From NCBI GenBank assembly GCA_944381635.1, contig CALWLY010000022.1, positions 1 through 57,138 on the forward strand: a DNA stretch of 57,138 nucleotides, given 5' to 3'. The position numbers and the translations under genes are program-made. Source of the DNA: an uncultured Lachnospiraceae bacterium. GTDB lineage: Bacteria > Bacillota > Clostridia > Lachnospirales > Lachnospiraceae. Positions 25,445 through 33,830 of the stretch are shown here, piece by piece (the stretch's first letter is position 1; the number at the start of each line of letters is the position of its first letter). The notes below the pieces were generated by a model. That model was given only the letters and a program-made list of their open reading frames with translations. It did no database searches and was not told the origin of the DNA.

Positions 25445-27178
25445 ATGAACAGGAAATTATTTAAATCCATCCGGGAATACAAACGGGAGTCCATACTGGC
25501 GCCGGTATTTGTAATCCTGGAAGTGCTCATGGAAGTGCTGATTCCTCTGCAGATGGCAAACATCATCGACGTAGGGATCGCACAGGGAGACCTTCCCTAT
25601 ATTATAAAGATGGGAATCATCCTGGTAGTTATGGCCATGCTGGCTCTTTTGTTCGGAGCTATGGCAGGAAACTACGCGGCCAGAGGTGCGGCAGGATATG
25701 CTAAAAATCTGCGCCATGATATTTTCTACAAAATTCAGGATTTTTCCTTTAAGAACATTGACAGATTTTCAACCCCCAGCCTTGTAACCCGTCTGACAAC
25801 GGATATTACCAACGTACAGATGGCTTACATGATGAGCATCCGTCTTCTCGCAAGGGCGCCCATCATGATCATTCTGTCCCTGATCATGGTTCTTACCATA
25901 AACTGGGAAATTGCACTGCTGCTTCTTTGCGTAATACCGATTCTGGGCGGTGTGCTTATTTTTATTGCCAAGAAAGCGCATCCTCATTTCGTAGCAGTGT
26001 TTGATGAATATGACTCTTTGAACAATACGGTTCAGGAAAATGTAAACGCAGCCCGCGTGGTAAAGGCTTATGTAAGAGAGGACTACGAAATCGAGAAATT
26101 CCACGGAGTTTCCAAGATTGTTTATGACTGGTTTACAAAAGCTGAGAAAATTGTAGCATGGAACTCTCCGGTCATGCAGTTTACCATGTATACGGTTATT
26201 CTGCTGATGGTTCTGATCGGCGGACGCAGCATCATAGGTCAGACTATGGAAACCGGTGAACTGACAAGTATTATTGTCTATGCGATCCAGATTTTGATGT
26301 CCCTGATGATGGTTACTTTCGTGTTTGTCATGATCATGATTGCGGAAGCATCCACAGATCGTATCACGGAAGTTTTAGATGAGGTTCCGGAGATGGAAGA
26401 TCCGGATGACGCCGTTAAAACAGTGGCAAACGGGGATATTGATTTTGAAAATGTATCCTTCAGCTATGCGGGAGAGGGCGGAGCTCTTTCCTTAAAGAAT
26501 GTCAACCTGCATATCAAGTCCGGCCAGACGATCGGTATTATCGGTGGAACAGGTACTTCCAAATCCACACTGGTACAGCTGATCCCCAGACTTTACGATG
26601 TTACACAGGGCAGTGTTAAGGTAGGCGGCGTGGATGTGCGCAAATACCAGCTGGAAGCTCTGCGTGACCAGGTAGCCATGGTGCTTCAGAAAAACGTACT
26701 GTTTTCCGGAACCATTTACGAAAACATTCGTTGGGGCGATGAAAACGCAAGCAACGAGGAAGTGCAGAGAGTATGTAAACTGGCTCAGGCGGACGGCTTT
26801 GTAAAAGAGTTCCCTATGGGTTATGAGACTATGATCGTGGAAGGCGGAAATAATGTTTCCGGCGGACAGAAACAGAGACTTTGTATCGCAAGGGCCCTGC
26901 TTAAGAAGCCGAAAGTTCTGATCCTGGACGATTCCACCAGTGCGGTAGATACCAAGACGGATGCCCTGATCCGCAAGGCATTCCGTGAGGAAATTCCCAA
27001 TACTACCAAGATTATCATTGCACAGCGAGTTTCTTCTGTGGAAGATGCGGACCAGATTATCGTCATGGACGGAGGAGAGATCAACGGCATCGGCACAAGC
27101 GAAGAACTTCTGAAGAACAATGCGATTTATCGTGAAGTATACGAATCTCAGGTAAAAGGAGGTGCGGAGAATGAGTAA
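25445..27178 (+). CDS. ABC exporter half-transporter with degenerate ATP site (second cassette)
   Basis: A 577-residue type IV exporter subunit, paralogous to the one at 17641 (shared N-terminus ESILAPVFVILEVLMEVLIPLQMANIIDVGIAQG). Walker A reads GGTGTSKST near residue 367: the conserved glycine before Lys is Ser. Walker B is VLILDDSTSAVD, with Asp in place of the catalytic Glu. Both changes mark this as the non-catalytic half of a heterodimer. Signature VSGGQKQR. It overlaps the start of the next gene by eight bases. AAGGAGG before the start. Confidence 0.9.
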   Translation: MNRKLFKSIREYKRESILAPVFVILEVLMEVLIPLQMANIIDVGIAQGDLPYIIKMGIILVVMAMLALLFGAMAGNYAARGAAGYAKNLRHDIFYKIQDFSFKNIDRFSTPSLVTRLTTDITNVQMAYMMSIRLLARAPIMIILSLIMVLTINWEIALLLLCVIPILGGVLIFIAKKAHPHFVAVFDEYDSLNNTVQENVNAARVVKAYVREDYEIEKFHGVSKIVYDWFTKAEKIVAWNSPVMQFTMYTVILLMVLIGGRSIIGQTMETGELTSIIVYAIQILMSLMMVTFVFVMIMIAEASTDRITEVLDEVPEMEDPDDAVKTVANGDIDFENVSFSYAGEGGALSLKNVNLHIKSGQTIGIIGGTGTSKSTLVQLIPRLYDVTQGSVKVGGVDVRKYQLEALRDQVAMVLQKNVLFSGTIYENIRWGDENASNEEVQRVCKLAQADGFVKEFPMGYETMIVEGGNNVSGGQKQRLCIARALLKKPKVLILDDSTSAVDTKTDALIRKAFREEIPNTTKIIIAQRVSSVEDADQIIVMDGGEINGIGTSEELLKNNAIYREVYESQVKGGAENE

Positions 27179-29078
27179 TCATCAGAACAACAGAGCAAAT
27201 TCCGGAAGGAGAGTAAACAAAAACACATTGGCTACAGGGAAAAGACTTCTTGGATATGTGATGAGCGGTTATAAATTCCGGTTTATCGCTGTTTTCTTCT
27301 GTATTATCGTCAGCTCCATTGCCTCGATTTCCGTATCACTTTCCCTGAAATTTCTGCTGGATGATTTTATCATTCCGCTGATTGGACAGCAAAATCCGGA
27401 CTATACGGAATTTTATGGCGCACTGGCTATACTGGGAACGATTTTTCTCTGCGGCGTTATCGCAACCTTTATTCAGGCCCGCCTCATGGTAACAATCGGG
27501 CAGGGTGTGTTAAAGAAAGTCAGAGACGAGATGTTTGAGCATATGCAGAAGCTCCCCATCCGTTATTTTGACCAGAACACCAACGGTTCTATCATGAGCC
27601 TTTACACCAATGATACGGATACACTGCGTCAGATGATCAGCCAGTCCATTCCACAGGTAATGTCATCTCTGATCACGGTACTGGTAACTTTTATCTCTAT
27701 GCTGGTGTTAAGCCCTCTCCTGACGGTTCTGGCAGTTATCATGATTATAGTAATGCTTCTTGTTTCCGGTAAAATCGGTGGAAACAGCGGAAAATATTTC
27801 ATGCGTCAGCAGCTGAATATTGCCCAGGTAACCGGTTTTGTGGAAGAGCATATGAGCGGACAGAGAGTCATCAAAGTATTCAATCATGAGCGTGTGGCAA
27901 AAGAGGAATTTGACAAGCTCAACGAAGAGCTTTTTGTCAGCGCTGCCAGTGCCAATACTTTTGCAAACATCATGGGTCCCGTTATCGGAAATATCGGAAA
28001 TATGCAGTTCGTTCTCACAGCAGTGCTGGGCGGTCTGCTTTCCGTTCTGGGTATCGGAGGAATTACGCTGGGCGTTATGGCTTCCTACCTTCAGTTCACC
28101 AAAAGCTTTACACAGCCTTTCATGAATATCGCACAGCAGTTTAACTCCATCGTTATGGCGCTTGCAGGTGCGGAACGTATCTTTGCCATGATGGACGAGG
28201 AACCGGAAGTGGACGAAGGCTATGTAACGCTGGTAAATGCCGTTAAAAATCCCGATGGAAGCATCAGCGAATGCAAGGAAAGAACCGGTATGTGGGCATG
28301 GAAACATCCTCATCAGGCAGACGGCACGGTTACTTACACTGAGTTAAAGGGTGATGTTCGTTTCTTCGATATGACCTTTGGCTACAACCCTGATAAGATG
28401 GTGCTTCACGATCTGACCCTGTATGCAAAACCGGGACAGAAACTGGCATTTGTTGGTTCCACAGGTGCAGGAAAAACAACCATCACAAACCTGATCAATC
28501 GTTTCTATGACGTACAGGACGGTAAGATCCGTTATGACGGCATCAATATCAATAAGATCAAGAAGGCAGATTTAAGACGTTCCCTGGGCATCGTACTTCA
28601 GGATACCCACCTGTTTACCGGAACGATTATGGAAAATATCCGCTACGGTAAACTGGATGCCACAGATGAGGAAGTTTACGCTGCAGCAAAACTGGCTCAT
28701 GCGGACCAGTTTATCCGGATGCTTCCCGATGGCTATCAGACAAAATTAAGCGGCGACGGAGAGGAACTCTCCCAGGGACAGCGTCAGCTGCTGGCAATCG
28801 CCCGCGCAGCGGTAGCCAACCCGCCGGTACTGATTTTGGATGAGGCGACATCCAGCATCGATACCCGTACCGAAAGCATCGTACAAAAAGGTATGGATAA
28901 CCTGATGAAAGGACGTACCGTATTTGTCATCGCCCACCGTCTTTCCACCATCCGCAACAGTGATGCAATCATGGTTCTGGAACATGGACGTATTGTGGAG
29001 CGAGGCAGTCACGAAGATCTGATCAAGGAAAAAGGTATTTATTATCAGCTTTATACAGGAAAACTGGAACTGGATTAA
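27171..29078 (+). CDS. ABC exporter half-transporter, catalytically intact (second cassette)
   Basis: A 635-residue type IV exporter subunit, partner of the preceding gene. Walker A GSTGAGKTT near 430, signature LSQGQRQ, Walker B LILDEATSSIDTRTE with the catalytic Glu. Between the membrane domain and the nucleotide-binding domain it has an insert of about 35 residues (NAVKNPDGSISECKERTG...), which its paralog at 19442 lacks and which accounts for the extra length. ATG 27171 with AAAGGAGG eight bases upstream is preferred to the GTG at 27162. A strong terminator follows. Confidence 0.93.
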   Translation: MSNHQNNRANSGRRVNKNTLATGKRLLGYVMSGYKFRFIAVFFCIIVSSIASISVSLSLKFLLDDFIIPLIGQQNPDYTEFYGALAILGTIFLCGVIATFIQARLMVTIGQGVLKKVRDEMFEHMQKLPIRYFDQNTNGSIMSLYTNDTDTLRQMISQSIPQVMSSLITVLVTFISMLVLSPLLTVLAVIMIIVMLLVSGKIGGNSGKYFMRQQLNIAQVTGFVEEHMSGQRVIKVFNHERVAKEEFDKLNEELFVSAASANTFANIMGPVIGNIGNMQFVLTAVLGGLLSVLGIGGITLGVMASYLQFTKSFTQPFMNIAQQFNSIVMALAGAERIFAMMDEEPEVDEGYVTLVNAVKNPDGSISECKERTGMWAWKHPHQADGTVTYTELKGDVRFFDMTFGYNPDKMVLHDLTLYAKPGQKLAFVGSTGAGKTTITNLINRFYDVQDGKIRYDGININKIKKADLRRSLGIVLQDTHLFTGTIMENIRYGKLDATDEEVYAAAKLAHADQFIRMLPDGYQTKLSGDGEELSQGQRQLLAIARAAVANPPVLILDEATSSIDTRTESIVQKGMDNLMKGRTVFVIAHRLSTIRNSDAIMVLEHGRIVERGSHEDLIKEKGIYYQLYTGKLELD

Positions 29079-29090
29079 GTGACAGAACCA

Positions 29091-29133
29091 AAACTCCTGC
29101 GCTTTTATTTCGAAAGAGCGCAGGAGTTTTTTT
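29091..29133 (+). terminator. Rho-independent terminator after the second ABC cassette
   Basis: AAACTCCTGCGCT (29091-29103) pairs with AGCGCAGGAGTTT (29117-29129), then TTTT. A perfect 13-bp stem 12 bases after the stop codon. Confidence 0.92.
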
Positions 29134-29136
29134 GGT

Positions 29137-29301
29137 GTAACAGTTCAGCCATCTGCGTATTGGAGGCAGGATTTATGCTCGCATAAAAATTCTGCCTCCA
29201 ATACGCAGATGAGCTAAGCGCAAGTCAATGAGAAAAACAGCGGCGTAGCCGCAGTTAACACGTCAGTGCGGTTTTTCGAATGGCGCGGGCTGAACTGTTA
29301 C
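29137..29301 (-). repeat. Dispersed palindromic element, copy A (reverse orientation)
   Basis: A 165-bp element bounded by a perfect 14-bp terminal inverted repeat, GTAACAGTTCAGCC (29137-29150) and GGCTGAACTGTTAC (29288-29301). One half is a hairpin with a perfect 20-bp stem starting CATCTGCGTATT (29150-29169 with 29192-29211) that continues into ATTTATGC/GCATAAAAAT. The other half, read on the minus strand, carries CCCGCGCCATTCG.AAAACCGCACT, GGCTA.GCC, CTGTTTT and CTCA.TGAC blocks shared with copy B at 37808-37967. No ORF. It may be a non-autonomous mobile element or a structured RNA. Confidence 0.85.
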
Positions 29302-29330
29302 TTTTTGGTGCGGGATTCTATATCCGGATA

Positions 29331-29386
29331 TTGACAGGGAAGAGAAAAGAGATTATACTCTAACTGTACCATTTAATTAGTACAGT
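29331..29386 (+). promoter_or_regulatory. Promoter with downstream operator-like palindrome
   Basis: TTGACA (29331-29336), 17 bases, TATACT (29354-29359). Directly downstream is a perfect inverted repeat ACTGTAC (29363-29369), 10 bases, GTACAGT (29380-29386), over the expected transcription start. It probably drives the small membrane protein and ybjQ pair under a repressor that is not encoded next to it. Confidence 0.75.
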
Positions 29387-29435
29387 AATACTGAAAAACA
29401 AAAAGCTGTCTGCAGCAGGAGAGGAGAACTCAGGT

Positions 29436-29666
29436 ATGGAACAGGAACATATCAAAAAAATGGTGGCGCCGGTGTTTATTACCGTTTTTCTTGTTTTGTA
29501 TGAGGTTGGATTTCTGGTTGCGGCTTTGTGTTTTCCGCTGCCGTTTATGGCAAAACTGATTTTAGGACTGTGTCCTCTGCCTTTTATGGGAGTCAGTATT
29601 TATGTACTTGCAGAACGCGTGAAAGAGATAAGGAGCGGTGAGGAAGATGATCTTAGTGAATACTGA
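29436..29666 (+). CDS. Small two-helix membrane protein, function unknown
   Basis: A 76-residue protein with two hydrophobic segments (about 10-32 and 36-58) and a charged C-terminal tail (ERVKEIRSGEEDDLSEY). I do not recognise the family. GGAGAGGAGAACTCAGGT precedes the start. Its last 20 bases overlap ybjQ, so the two are translationally coupled and may act together, perhaps as membrane anchor and partner. Confidence 0.75.
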   Translation: MEQEHIKKMVAPVFITVFLVLYEVGFLVAALCFPLPFMAKLILGLCPLPFMGVSIYVLAERVKEIRSGEEDDLSEY

Positions 29667-29958
29667 TTACATATCAGGGAAAAACCTGGAAATGCTTGGA
29701 CTTGTAAAGGGAAGCACCATTCAATCCAAAAATATCGGAAGAGATATTACCCAGAGCTTTAAGACGATTGTAGGCGGAGAACTGGGAGCCTACACAGAAA
29801 TGATGAATGACGCCAGAGCGCTGGCTACCAAAAGAATGGCTGCCGAAGCCGAAGCTATGGGAGCCGATGCCGTGGTAAATGTTCGTTATGCTTCCGCTGC
29901 AATTATGCAGGGAGCAGCCGAAGTCATGGCCTACGGAACTGCCGTAAAGTTCGTATGA
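29647..29958 (+). CDS. ybjQ: YbjQ family protein (heavy-metal-binding-like, DUF74)
   Basis: A 103-residue protein. MILVNTDYISGKNLEMLGLVKGSTI at the N-terminus, then RDITQSFKTIVGGEL and the C-terminal AVVNVRYASAAIMQGAAEVMAYGTAV are the hallmarks of the YbjQ/UPF0145 family, which forms pentamers. It lacks the metal-ligand cysteines sometimes assumed for the family, so the metal-binding name is only a label. I choose ATG 29647; GTG 29638 is three codons upstream. Confidence 0.9.
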   Translation: MILVNTDYISGKNLEMLGLVKGSTIQSKNIGRDITQSFKTIVGGELGAYTEMMNDARALATKRMAAEAEAMGADAVVNVRYASAAIMQGAAEVMAYGTAVKFV

Positions 29959-29960
29959 TA

Positions 29961-29984
29961 CCAGGGGCGAAAGGGCATAAATTT
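29961..29984. repeat. Short dispersed intergenic repeat, copy 2
   Basis: CCAGGGGCGAAAGGGCATAA then ATTT, two bases after the ybjQ stop codon. It matches 11861-11883 at 21 of about 23 positions. Confidence 0.6.
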
Positions 29985-30004
29985 CATGTCAATTACAAAA
30001 AGGG

Positions 30005-30032
30005 TTGACAGACGGGATGAAATAAGTATACT
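30005..30032 (+). promoter_or_regulatory. Promoter of the magnesium-transport unit
   Basis: TTGACA (30005-30010), 16 bases, TATACT (30027-30032). Transcription would start near 30040, just ahead of the M-box riboswitch. Confidence 0.8.
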
Positions 30033-30052
30033 GTAAGTGTAAAGTAAATAAT

Positions 30053-30241
30053 CCGGTAGGTAAGGCTACTATGGTGGATACGGACTGCTGCCGCAAAATC
30101 ATGGAGACATGATGCGCAGGTTTGAACAGGCTTTGTCGGATCAAGGCATAGCATAATGCAGTTTCATCGCCCCACAGAGTTAAAGCCCAAACGGCATGAA
30201 AGTGATGAATTCACGCAGGTTGTTGGGCCTGCGTGTTTTTT
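30053..30241 (+). promoter_or_regulatory. M-box (ykoK leader) magnesium riboswitch
   Basis: The conserved M-box blocks occur in order: GGTAGGTAAGGCTACTA, GGATACGG, TGCCGCAAAA, GGAGACATGATGCGCAGG, AACAGGC, CAGAGTTAAAGCCCAAACGGC. It ends in a terminator stem CACGCAGG (30212-30219) with CCTGCGTG (30228-30235) followed by TTTTTT. M-box RNAs fold on Mg2+ and then terminate transcription, so the downstream MgtA transporter is made when magnesium is scarce. The match with an Mg2+-type ATPase below supports the call strongly. Confidence 0.93.
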
Positions 30242-30288
30242 ATGTGGTAGGAAATTTCATTTCCTATGAAATTAAGGAGGTGAGTGTC

Positions 30289-30426
30289 GTGACAGACAGT
30301 CAGAGTCAGAATAGGAATCAGAAAAGTAAAATTTGTACAAAAGAAACAGGAAAGCAGACGGTGCTGCAGGATACTTGCCACAGAAAAAAGACCGATTTTC
30401 TCAAAGCAGAGGGAATTGGTCTGTAG
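30289..30426 (+). CDS. Small ORF between the M-box and mgtA
   Basis: A 45-residue hydrophilic, basic peptide beginning MTDSQSQNRNQKSKICTKET from GTG 30289, with a near-perfect Shine-Dalgarno AAGGAGG (30274-30280) eight bases before it. It lies downstream of the riboswitch terminator, so it is only transcribed when the switch is open. I know no homolog. It could be a leader peptide that couples or tunes mgtA translation, or a small regulator of the pump. A hairpin AATTTCAT/ATGAAATT sits just before its ribosome site. Confidence 0.5.
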   Translation: MTDSQSQNRNQKSKICTKETGKQTVLQDTCHRKKTDFLKAEGIGL

Positions 30427-30545
30427 ATGGCACAGACTGCGGGAAGCAGCCCGGAGTGTATCGTTAAAATAAAAAAGAAACTGCCGCCGACTGTGAAAGA
30501 TGCTGTGTTTTGAAAACAGAGAGTAAAACAGGAGGCGGTAATTTT

Positions 30546-33419
30546 ATGCGCAGATATAAACGAAATAACAAATATAAATATCCGATATTGAAATATAATA
30601 GGGAAGCAGGGAAAGGAGGAAACGGTATTAAAAGATTTTTTATGACAGAAGCAGCAGAAAAGAAGGAAAATAGAAAATGGACAGCGGGCAGGAAAGAAAG
30701 TTCCCAGGCTGTTATGACGCCGAAAGGAGAGGAGAGACTGCGCAGAGCGGCATACATGGAAGAATCCGAATTGTTTGAAATGCTGGAAACTTCCAGAGAA
30801 GGGATTTCCCGAAAAGAGGCCCAGAGAAGAAGTGCGGAATACGGAGTCAATAAAGTGACCAGTGAGAAAAAACAATCCCTGGGTAAAAGACTGGCAGGCG
30901 CCTTTATCAATCCTTTTACGGCAATCTTGTTCTGTCTGGCAGCGGTTTCCGCTGTGACAGATATTCTGATTCCCATCTGGCGGAAAATGCCGGAAGAAAA
31001 GAATCCTCTGACCGTGACGATCATTCTGGTTATGATTTTTCTGTCCGGTATCCTGAGATTTGTGCAGGAATCCCGTTCCGGAAATGCGGCACAAAAGCTT
31101 TTGGATATGATTACAACTACCTGCACGGTGGACAGAAAGGAAGAAAAAAGGAAGGAAATTCCTTTGGAAGAAGCGGTGCCGGGGGATATCATCCATTTGT
31201 CTGTGGGAGATATGGTGCCTGCGGATGTGAGGATTCTTGAGGCGAAAGATCTGTTTGTCAGCCAGTCGGCGCTGACCGGAGAAAGCGAGCCGGTAGAGAA
31301 AAAGCCAACGGTTGTGGCAGAAAGACAGGAATCTGTCACAGACCTTGAAAATATTGCTTTTATGAGCAGCAATGTGATCAGCGGCAGTGCAATGGCGGTG
31401 GTGGTGAATACCGGAGATCATACCATTTTTGGATCCATGACGGCGGCTCTGGCCGCAGAACCGGCTGAGACAAGTTTTACAAAAGGCGTAAATTCTGTGT
31501 CCTGGGTGCTGATACGTTTTATGCTGGCCATGGTTCCGATTGTATTTTTCCTTAATGGAATTACGAAAGGAAACTGGCCCCAGGCATTTCTTTTTGCTAT
31601 CTCTATTGCGGTAGGATTAACTCCGGAGATGCTTCCCATGATTGTGACAACCTGTCTGGCGAGGGGAGCGGTATCCATGTCCAAAAAGAAAACCATTGTA
31701 AAAAACTTAAGTTCCATTCAGAATCTTGGAGCCATGGATGTTTTGTGTACGGATAAAACCGGAACACTCACCCAGGACAAGGTAGCTCTTCAATATCATA
31801 TGGATGTGACGGGAAAAGAGGACGGCAGGGTTTTGCAGCACGCTTATTTAAACAGTTTTTTCCAGACAGGCTACAAAAACCTGATGGATCTGGCCATTAT
31901 AGAAAGAGCGCAGCTGGAGTGGGAAGAAGAGAAGAATCTGAAAATTTTAGCGGAAACTTATGTGAAAGAGGACGAAATTCCCTTTGATTTTTCCCGCCGC
32001 CGACTGTCTGTTCTGGTCAGAGAAAAGGGCGGAAAGGTGCTGATGGTGACCAAGGGAGCTGTGGAAGAAATGATGGCAGTCTGTGCCCATGTGGAATATG
32101 AAGGGGAAAGAAGAGCGCTGACAGAGGAAATCTGTACCGATATTTCTAAGAAGGCAGAAGATTTAAACGACGATGGAATGAGAGTGCTTGCCGTTGCCGT
32201 GAAAGAAATGCCGGAAAATTGTGTGGAACTGAAAAAAGAAGATGAAAAAAATATGGTGCTTCTGGGATATCTGGCATTTTTAGATCCGCCCAAGGATTCC
32301 GCGCGGGCAGCAATGAACGCTCTTGGCAAACACGGGGTAAAAGTGAAAATCCTGACAGGAGACAATGAAAGAGTGACCCGGTGCATATGCAGACAGATGG
32401 GAATCCCGGTAAAAAATTTGATTCTTGGTTCGGATGTGGAAAAAATGGACGACAGAGAGCTCCTGGATGCAGTAGAAAAAGCGGATGTGTTTGCAAAGCT
32501 TTCTCCTAGGCAGAAATCCCTGGTGGTAAAAGCACTGAAGGAAAAGGGGCATACGGTAGGATTCCTTGGAGACGGCATCAACGATGCGGCAGCCATGAAA
32601 GAAGCGGATATCGGAATTTCCGTGGATACAGCTGTGGATGTGGCAAAGGAAGCGGCGGATATCATTTTACTGGAAAAAGACCTTATGGTTTTGGAGGAAG
32701 GAATTCTGGAAGGACGCAAAACTTATGCCAATATGCTTAAGTATATCAAGATGACGGCTTCATCCAATTTCGGAAATATGTTTTCGGTGCTGGCGGCTTC
32801 GGCACTGCTGCCTTTTCTTCCCATGACCAGTGTTCATCTGATTATTTTGAACCTGATCTACGATTTGTCCTGTACAGCGATTCCCTGGGACAATGTGGAC
32901 GAGGAATTTCTGCTCAAACCCCGCAAATGGGATGCCTCTTCCATTGGCAGTTTCATGCTCTGGATGGGACCGGCCAGCTCGGTGTTTGACTGGCTGACCT
33001 ACATCTTTATGTACTTTGTATTTTGCCCTCTGTCCGTATCCGGCGGAGTGCTTTACAACAACCTGGCAGACAGCTTTTCCGGCGCGCAGCTGCTTCAGAA
33101 AAAAGAGATGTACGAGGCGATGTTTCAGGCAGGATGGTTTATTGAATCCATGTGGAGCCAGACGCTTGTCATCCATATGATCCGGACAAAAAAGATTCCG
33201 TTTATAGGAAGCCACGCCTCTGCGCCGGTGACCATTCTGACTTTTACAGGGATGCTTCTGCTGACGGTGATCCCGTTTACACCTCTTGGAACCATGCTTG
33301 GATTTACAGCGCTTCCTCTCAGCTATTTCGCATTTTTATTCCCCTGCATCCTGCTTTACATGTTGCTTGTAACAAGCATAAAAAAAGCTTATGTAAGGTA
33401 TTTCGGAGAATTATTATGA
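30546..33419 (+). CDS. mgtA: Magnesium-translocating P-type ATPase MgtA
   Basis: A 957-residue P3B-type ATPase that imports Mg2+. The order of P-type motifs is complete: TGES ([10 protein letters not shown]), phosphorylation site CTDKTGTLT near residue 400, and [19 protein letters not shown] near 680. [19 protein letters not shown] is diagnostic for MgtA/MgtB. An unusually basic N-terminal extension ([22 protein letters not shown]) precedes the pump proper. ATG 30546 has AGGAGGCGG nine bases upstream. It is regulated by the M-box above. A small membrane protein follows after 101 bases. Confidence 0.96.
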   Translation: MRRYKRNNKYKYPILKYNREAGKGGNGIKRFFMTEAAEKKENRKWTAGRKESSQAVMTPKGEERLRRAAYMEESELFEMLETSREGISRKEAQRRSAEYGVNKVTSEKKQSLGKRLAGAFINPFTAILFCLAAVSAVTDILIPIWRKMPEEKNPLTVTIILVMIFLSGILRFVQESRSGNAAQKLLDMITTTCTVDRKEEKRKEIPLEEAVPGDIIHLSVGDMVPADVRILEAKDLFVSQSALTGESEPVEKKPTVVAERQESVTDLENIAFMSSNVISGSAMAVVVNTGDHTIFGSMTAALAAEPAETSFTKGVNSVSWVLIRFMLAMVPIVFFLNGITKGNWPQAFLFAISIAVGLTPEMLPMIVTTCLARGAVSMSKKKTIVKNLSSIQNLGAMDVLCTDKTGTLTQDKVALQYHMDVTGKEDGRVLQHAYLNSFFQTGYKNLMDLAIIERAQLEWEEEKNLKILAETYVKEDEIPFDFSRRRLSVLVREKGGKVLMVTKGAVEEMMAVCAHVEYEGERRALTEEICTDISKKAEDLNDDGMRVLAVAVKEMPENCVELKKEDEKNMVLLGYLAFLDPPKDSARAAMNALGKHGVKVKILTGDNERVTRCICRQMGIPVKNLILGSDVEKMDDRELLDAVEKADVFAKLSPRQKSLVVKALKEKGHTVGFLGDGINDAAAMKEADIGISVDTAVDVAKEAADIILLEKDLMVLEEGILEGRKTYANMLKYIKMTASSNFGNMFSVLAASALLPFLPMTSVHLIILNLIYDLSCTAIPWDNVDEEFLLKPRKWDASSIGSFMLWMGPASSVFDWLTYIFMYFVFCPLSVSGGVLYNNLADSFSGAQLLQKKEMYEAMFQAGWFIESMWSQTLVIHMIRTKKIPFIGSHASAPVTILTFTGMLLLTVIPFTPLGTMLGFTALPLSYFAFLFPCILLYMLLVTSIKKAYVRYFGELL

Positions 33420-33520
33420 CAGACAGGGAACCGGGGAGAAGAGAAGCATTCAAAGTGCAGAAAGAGTTTTGAATTTAGGAAACAATAAGTGAATAAATAA
33501 GAAAAATGGAGGGATAAAGG

Positions 33521-33718
33521 ATGATCAACTGGACAAAAATCTGGATTTTTTTATTTGGAACTACCGAGTTTGCGGGACTTGACATAGGTTTCTGGGCAGC
33601 ACTGGCTGCGTGTCTGCTTGTGATATGTTTCATGAACCTGATTTTATGGGAAAAAGCTCTGAGCGGGAAGGAAAGAACACGGCGAAAAAGAAAAACGGTG
33701 CGGCAGGAAAGCAAATGA
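33521..33718 (+). CDS. Small membrane protein downstream of mgtA
   Basis: A 65-residue protein with one clear membrane helix (ALAACLLVICFMNLILW, residues about 28-44), a shorter hydrophobic start (IWIFLFGTTEF) and a strongly basic tail (KERTRRKRKTVRQESK). GGAGGGATAAAGG sets the start. I do not recognise a family. It follows mgtA without an intervening terminator. Small membrane peptides that modulate Mg2+ pumps are known elsewhere (MgtR, MgtS), but nothing in the sequence links this one to them. Confidence 0.7.
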   Translation: MINWTKIWIFLFGTTEFAGLDIGFWAALAACLLVICFMNLILWEKALSGKERTRRKRKTVRQESK

Positions 33719-33738
33719 TATTTTTCCAGGATAGATAC

Positions 33739-33768
33739 TTGTCCTGAGGACTGGAAAAGAAGTATAAT
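33739..33768 (+). promoter_or_regulatory. Probable yitT promoter
   Basis: TTGTCC (33739-33744), 18 bases, TATAAT (33763-33768). The -35 lies inside a small inverted repeat TTTTCCAG (33722-33729) and CTGGAAAA (33751-33758). Confidence 0.55.
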
Positions 33769-33830
33769 GCGGTAGGACATCCGGAACGAGAGAAACAGAA
33801 AAATGAGAAAGGAAAATCGTAAGGAGAAAG

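Noticed and set aside
30053-30241. yybP-ykoY manganese riboswitch
   Set aside because: The conserved blocks GGAGACATGATG, TGCCGCAAAA and GAGTTAAAGC are those of the M-box, and the gene below is MgtA.
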